Source: JAVWIF01 sp036639635 (GTDB lineage: Bacteria; Bacillota_I; Bacilli_A; Erysipelotrichales; Erysipelotrichaceae). Taken from it: a DNA stretch of 8,773 nucleotides. Below, one piece after another: positions 6,429-8,773 of the stretch (the first letter of the stretch is position 1; each line of letters opens with the position of its first letter). The position numbers and the translations under genes are program-made. The DNA is taken from NCBI GenBank assembly GCA_036639635.1, contig JAVWIF010000066.1, forward strand, positions 1 through 8,773, given 5' to 3'. A model generated the notes under the pieces. It was not told the origin of the DNA and did not search any database. It saw nothing but the letters and a program-made list of their open reading frames with translations.

Positions 6429-7610
6429 ATGAACATTAATTTTGATGAAGTAATTGATCGTAAAGGTACATATTGTACACAATGGGATTATATAGAGGAT
6501 CGTTTTGGTGAAAAAGACTTATTACCATTTTCTATATCTGATACTGATTTTAGAATTCCTAAGGCTATTAGCGATAAAATAACAGAAGTCGCAAAACACG
6601 AAATATATGGATATACAAGATGGAATCATCATGATTTCAAAAACAGTATAACTAGCTTTTACAAAAGACGTTTCGATTGTTCAATGGATGAAGATTGGAT
6701 CCTTTACAGCCCTTCTGTTATGTATTCTGTATCGTTATTAATACGTTTGTTATCAAATGAAGGAGATAAAGTATTAACCTTTAATCCGATGTACGATAGT
6801 TTCTTTACGGTTATTGAAGATCAAAATAGAATTCTAGTTAGTCATAACTTAGTGCATCAAAATGATAGCTTTGCTATCGATTTTGAGAACTTAGAACAAC
6901 AACTAAAAACTTGTACTATTTTATTGTTATGTTCACCACATAATCCAACAGGAAGAGTATGGACACAAGCGGAAATGGAAAAGATGGTTACGCTATGTAA
7001 AAAGTACAAAGTGAAGATGATATCTGATGAAATACATATGGATATCCAACTAAGAGAGAATAAACACTTACCTTTATTAAATTATATTTCGTTGTACGAT
7101 GAACTTTATACAGCTTCTTCTTGTAGTAAAACATTAAATGTACCTGGGTTGATTGGCTCTTATGTAATCATACCCAAGATTAAAATTAGAAATTTATTTT
7201 TAGAACAAACAAGAAGAAAAGACTTTTTAAATTCAGTGAGTATATTTGGAATGTATGCAACAATGGTAGGGTATACAAAATGTGATGATTTTATTGACCA
7301 ATTGTCAAGCTATATTAAAGAAAATATGAAACTAGTTGAAGACTTTGTAAAAGAAAGTTTACCAGATGCTCGCTTCCAAATGCCAGAAGCTACTTATTTG
7401 GCATGGATTGATATGCGCGGTGTTCCATTTAGTTCACAAGCAATACAAGATGCGTTGGTGCATATTGGAAAAGTTGCGATTATGAAAGGTGAAGTTTATG
7501 GAATCAATGGAGAAAAATATTTACGCATGAATTGTGGATGTCCAAAAGTAAAACTTGTGGAAGGTCTGAAACGTTTCAAGATAGCAATGGATGCGTTATA
7601 CAACAAATAA
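6429..7610 (+). CDS. MalY/PatB-type PLP-dependent C-S lyase or aminotransferase
   Basis: A 393-residue fold-type I PLP enzyme. Landmarks: FSISDTDF at 34-41, the counterpart of VADMDF in MalY/PatB; GY at 61-62 in the substrate-gating region; SPHNPTGRVW with N172; SDEIHMDI with D200 (pyridine nitrogen) and H203; SSCSKTLNVPGL with the PLP-forming K234; and YLRMNCGCPK with carboxylate-binding R366. MalY, PatB and related enzymes cleave cystathionine or cysteine S-conjugates to pyruvate, ammonia and a thiol; some members act as aminotransferases, and E. coli MalY also represses MalT by direct contact. The gene starts eight bases after the M24 stop with an AAAGG/AGAAGAA purine stretch, and ends ten bases before the RDD gene. 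A lyase next to two peptidases suggests release of a cysteine conjugate from a peptide followed by thioether cleavage; this is inference. Replacing VAD by ISD and M by T in the N-terminal motif is mildly unusual. Confidence 0.87.
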   Translation: MNINFDEVIDRKGTYCTQWDYIEDRFGEKDLLPFSISDTDFRIPKAISDKITEVAKHEIYGYTRWNHHDFKNSITSFYKRRFDCSMDEDWILYSPSVMYSVSLLIRLLSNEGDKVLTFNPMYDSFFTVIEDQNRILVSHNLVHQNDSFAIDFENLEQQLKTCTILLLCSPHNPTGRVWTQAEMEKMVTLCKKYKVKMISDEIHMDIQLRENKHLPLLNYISLYDELYTASSCSKTLNVPGLIGSYVIIPKIKIRNLFLEQTRRKDFLNSVSIFGMYATMVGYTKCDDFIDQLSSYIKENMKLVEDFVKESLPDARFQMPEATYLAWIDMRGVPFSSQAIQDALVHIGKVAIMKGEVYGINGEKYLRMNCGCPKVKLVEGLKRFKIAMDALYNK

Positions 7611-7620
7611 GGAGAATACA

Positions 7621-8316
7621 ATGATGAAACTTAATGTAGGAAGCTTTTATACCAAACTATATGATATTACAGATCATACGCCTTGCAAGGTAGATACACC
7701 CCCACGCTTAGGTGCTTATATTATCGATTGGGTGGTTGGTGGAATCTTTACTGGTTTACCAGCGGTCTTTATTTATAGTGGAATAGCTAAAAAAACAGAT
7801 TTCTTTAGTGATTTATATGTTTTTGAATCCTTAGGTATGGAAAGCTATTGGGGATTTCTTACAGGTTTCTTGTGTCTTTTATTTGCATTGTTTTATTATG
7901 TCTTTGTTCCTTTAAAGATATATCGTGGACAAACATTTGGAAAACGTATGGCAGGCTTTAAGATAGTAAAAACAAATGGTGATGAAGTAGATTTAAAATC
8001 TTTATTAATTCGTCAAATTTTAGGAATCTTTATTTTAGAAAGTGCTGCTTTTATTATTTCAAATTACTTGCGTCAATTAACAACGTTGTCCTTACACTTT
8101 TATGTTGACTATGTCTGGTCACTTGCAGGAATGATTATCACTTTACTTTCGTTTATTCTTGTATTAAGAACAGACTCTCATCGAGCAATTCATGACTACT
8201 TAGCAAATACTTGTGTGGTACCCTTACATAAAGAAGATGAAGAAACAAAACCAAATAAACAAGCAACAACCAAGGCAAACACAGTAAAAAATTCACAAAA
8301 AAAGAAACGCAAATAA
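7621..8316 (+). CDS. RDD family membrane protein
   Basis: A 231-residue polytopic membrane protein of unknown function. The RDD landmarks are present: R29 and D36 in PPRLGAYIIDWVVGG, GQTFGKRMAGFKIV at 103-116, and HRAIHDYLANTCVV at 187-200 with D192. Hydrophobic helices lie near 31-54, 76-100, 127-148 and 163-183. The C-terminal tail (about 203-231) is hydrophilic and ends in a basic run, probably cytoplasmic. Start: ATG 7621 has TAAGGAG six bases upstream; ATG 7624 is equally in frame and an ATG at 7591 would overlap the lyase gene and bury the ribosome binding site. Some RDD proteins have been linked to ion transport, but the family is largely uncharacterised. Being last in the operon, it could export a product or be a general membrane factor; nothing here decides. 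Confidence 0.85.
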   Translation: MMKLNVGSFYTKLYDITDHTPCKVDTPPRLGAYIIDWVVGGIFTGLPAVFIYSGIAKKTDFFSDLYVFESLGMESYWGFLTGFLCLLFALFYYVFVPLKIYRGQTFGKRMAGFKIVKTNGDEVDLKSLLIRQILGIFILESAAFIISNYLRQLTTLSLHFYVDYVWSLAGMIITLLSFILVLRTDSHRAIHDYLANTCVVPLHKEDEETKPNKQATTKANTVKNSQKKKRK

Positions 8317-8341
8317 AAACAAGTATTGAGTACTTGTTTTT
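8315..8341. terminator. Bidirectional intrinsic terminator between convergent genes
   Basis: AAAAACAAGTA (8315-8325) pairs perfectly with TACTTGTTTTT (8331-8341) around a TTGAG loop, an 11-bp stem followed by GTTTTT. The 5' arm overlaps the RDD stop codon. Read on the - strand it also ends in a T-rich tract, so it can close the small - strand gene whose stop lies 16 bases away. The core ACAAGT/ACTTGT is shared with the terminator at 76-109. Confidence 0.85.
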
Positions 8342-8356
8342 GTTTTTCGATAAAGC

Positions 8357-8578
8357 CTATTCGTTTAATGAAACATTATAGAATAAACCACCTAATTCAG
8401 GTACTGTTTTAAGTTTGTCTTTTACGAGACGTAGATCTTGTTTTTCATTTTCACTTTCACAAGAGAAAATCATATTAAGACCTTTTTTTCCTTCATATGT
8501 GAAAGAAAGTTCTTTCATGTCTAATATTGTAGCTTTTATAATATCAGCTTTCATAACACTCCCTACTAAAATTTTCAT
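8357..8578 (-). CDS. Small conserved-looking hypothetical protein, 73 aa
   Basis: I do not recognise this protein. It is 73 residues, soluble, without membrane segment, signal peptide or cysteine cluster, of mixed alpha/beta character, with the core MKADIIKATILDMKEL then a glycine-containing turn (YEGKKGLN) and a charged helix (about 43-58) before PELGGLFYNV. It is credible as a gene: it has an extended -10 promoter (8613-8621), AAAGGAGG just upstream (GGAGG at 8590-8594) and a shared terminator. The spacing from GGAGG to ATG 8578 is 11 bases, rather long; an in-frame ATG at 8554 has GGGAG only four bases upstream, so the start could be codon 9. Convergent to the PTS operon and probably unrelated to it. 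Confidence 0.7.
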   Translation of the reverse strand: MKILVGSVMKADIIKATILDMKELSFTYEGKKGLNMIFSCESENEKQDLRLVKDKLKTVPELGGLFYNVSLNE

Positions 8579-8612
8579 AATTGCAAAATCCTCCTTTGTT
8601 TACGATAATTAT

Positions 8613-8621
8613 ATTATATCA
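8613..8621 (-). promoter_or_regulatory. Extended -10 promoter of the small - strand gene
   Basis: On the - strand this reads TGATATAAT, a perfect extended -10 (TG, one base, TATAAT); a second overlapping TATAAT occurs at 8608-8613. No good -35 is visible. The distance to the ribosome binding site (8590-8594) and start (8578) implies a leader of roughly 30 bases. Confidence 0.6.
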
Positions 8622-8648
8622 GTTTTGAAGGAACATAATTCAGTCGAC

Positions 8649-8670
8649 TTTTGCATCGTATGATGCAAAA
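8649..8670. promoter_or_regulatory. Operator-like palindrome with 9-bp arms
   Basis: TTTTGCATC (8649-8657) and GATGCAAAA (8662-8670) are exact inverted repeats around the spacer GTAT. Neither strand has a T-run after it, so it is not a simple intrinsic terminator. Size and symmetry suit a dimeric DNA-binding protein. It lies about 30 bases upstream of the - strand gene's -10, an activator-like position, or could serve a gene reading rightwards out of the window. The binding protein is unknown. Confidence 0.5.
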
Positions 8671-8685
8671 AGTAGAAGGTTAGGT

Positions 8686-8772
8686 TTAATGATTGTTGTG
8701 ATTACTATAAGGAGCAGAACTTCTTGCATAATCAACAACAATAATACTAATCATTACAAATTTGGAAAAATT
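8686..8772 (-). CDS. Possible C-terminal end of a - strand gene (partial, uncertain)
   Basis: A - strand frame enters from the right edge and stops with TAA at 8686-8688, giving 28 codons with a hydrophobic stretch (VMISIIVV) then DYARSSAPYSNHNNH. It could be the end of a small membrane peptide-like protein. The opposite strand is also open here from ATG 8689 to the edge (MIVVITIRSR onwards), and the stretch is an imperfect inverted repeat, so coding status is doubtful. I cannot assign a function. Confidence 0.2.
   Translation of the reverse strand, partial: NFSKFVMISIIVVDYARSSAPYSNHNNH
8687..8756. repeat. Imperfect 70-base inverted repeat
   Basis: Outer arms TAATGATT (8687-8694) and AATCATTA (8749-8756) are exact complements, and the inner TTGTTGTGATTA (8693-8704) pairs with TAATCAACAACAA (8729-8741) with a single bulged base. 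The outer and inner pairings share two bases, and the 3' side carries a seven-base unpaired stretch, so they may alternate. The centre contains AAGGAG on the + strand. It may be a structured RNA segment or a remnant of a small repeat element. Confidence 0.4.
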
Positions 8773-8773
8773 G

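Noticed and set aside
8415..8663. 82-codon + strand frame opposite the small - strand gene
   Set aside because: It runs through the promoter and ribosome binding site of the - strand gene, has no ribosome binding site of its own, and the - strand frame has full expression signals.
8649..8670. Palindrome as a transcription terminator
   Set aside because: On both strands the hairpin is followed by A-rich rather than T-rich sequence.
1..8773. CRISPR array, tRNA/rRNA, insertion sequence or phage genes
   Set aside because: No spaced direct repeats, no tRNA-like cloverleaf, and no transposase, integrase or phage structural gene was seen on either strand.

Overview
The window is AT-rich, standard-code DNA (TGA is a real stop for two genes) with strong GGAGG-type ribosome binding sites and split lactose/cellobiose-family PTS subunits. 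This points to a low-GC Bacillota; the overall style resembles gut Erysipelotrichia-like Firmicutes, but the taxon is an inference from composition and gene style only.

Layout. Positions 1-110 hold the last bases of an upstream transcription unit and a near-perfect intrinsic terminator. Positions 140-310 are the leader of the main operon: an extended -10 promoter, a probable CcpA (cre) operator and the ribosome binding site that fixes the first start at 311. From 311 to 8316 eight genes run on the + strand with overlaps or gaps of at most about 70 bases: a PRD-type PTS-controlled transcription activator, an M42 metallo-aminopeptidase, PTS EIIA, EIIB and EIIC of the Lac/cellobiose family, an M24 Xaa-Pro aminopeptidase-like protein, a MalY/PatB-type PLP C-S lyase, and an RDD-family membrane protein. 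A strong hairpin without a U-tract lies between EIIC and the M24 gene. A bidirectional terminator ends the operon at 8315-8341. Beyond it a small unrecognised gene is read convergently on the - strand (8357-8578) from its own extended -10 promoter. The last 130 bases hold a perfect 9-bp-arm palindrome, a 70-base imperfect inverted repeat and ambiguous partial open frames.

How the genes work together (inference). The regulator carries PTS-responsive domains and probably senses flux through the PTS encoded behind it. EIIA-EIIB-EIIC would import and phosphorylate a substrate at the membrane. What is unusual is what is missing and what replaces it: no phospho-glycosidase accompanies this disaccharide-type PTS; instead there are two metallopeptidases and a C-S lyase. 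The same peptidase pairing (M42 YpdE with M24 YpdF) sits beside a different PTS class in the E. coli fry/ypd cluster, FrvX (M42) lies in the frv PTS operon, and MalY accompanies the PTS permease MalX. A conserved functional link between PTS uptake and processing of a peptide-, amino-acid- or thiol-containing conjugate is therefore a reasonable hypothesis, with the true substrate unknown.
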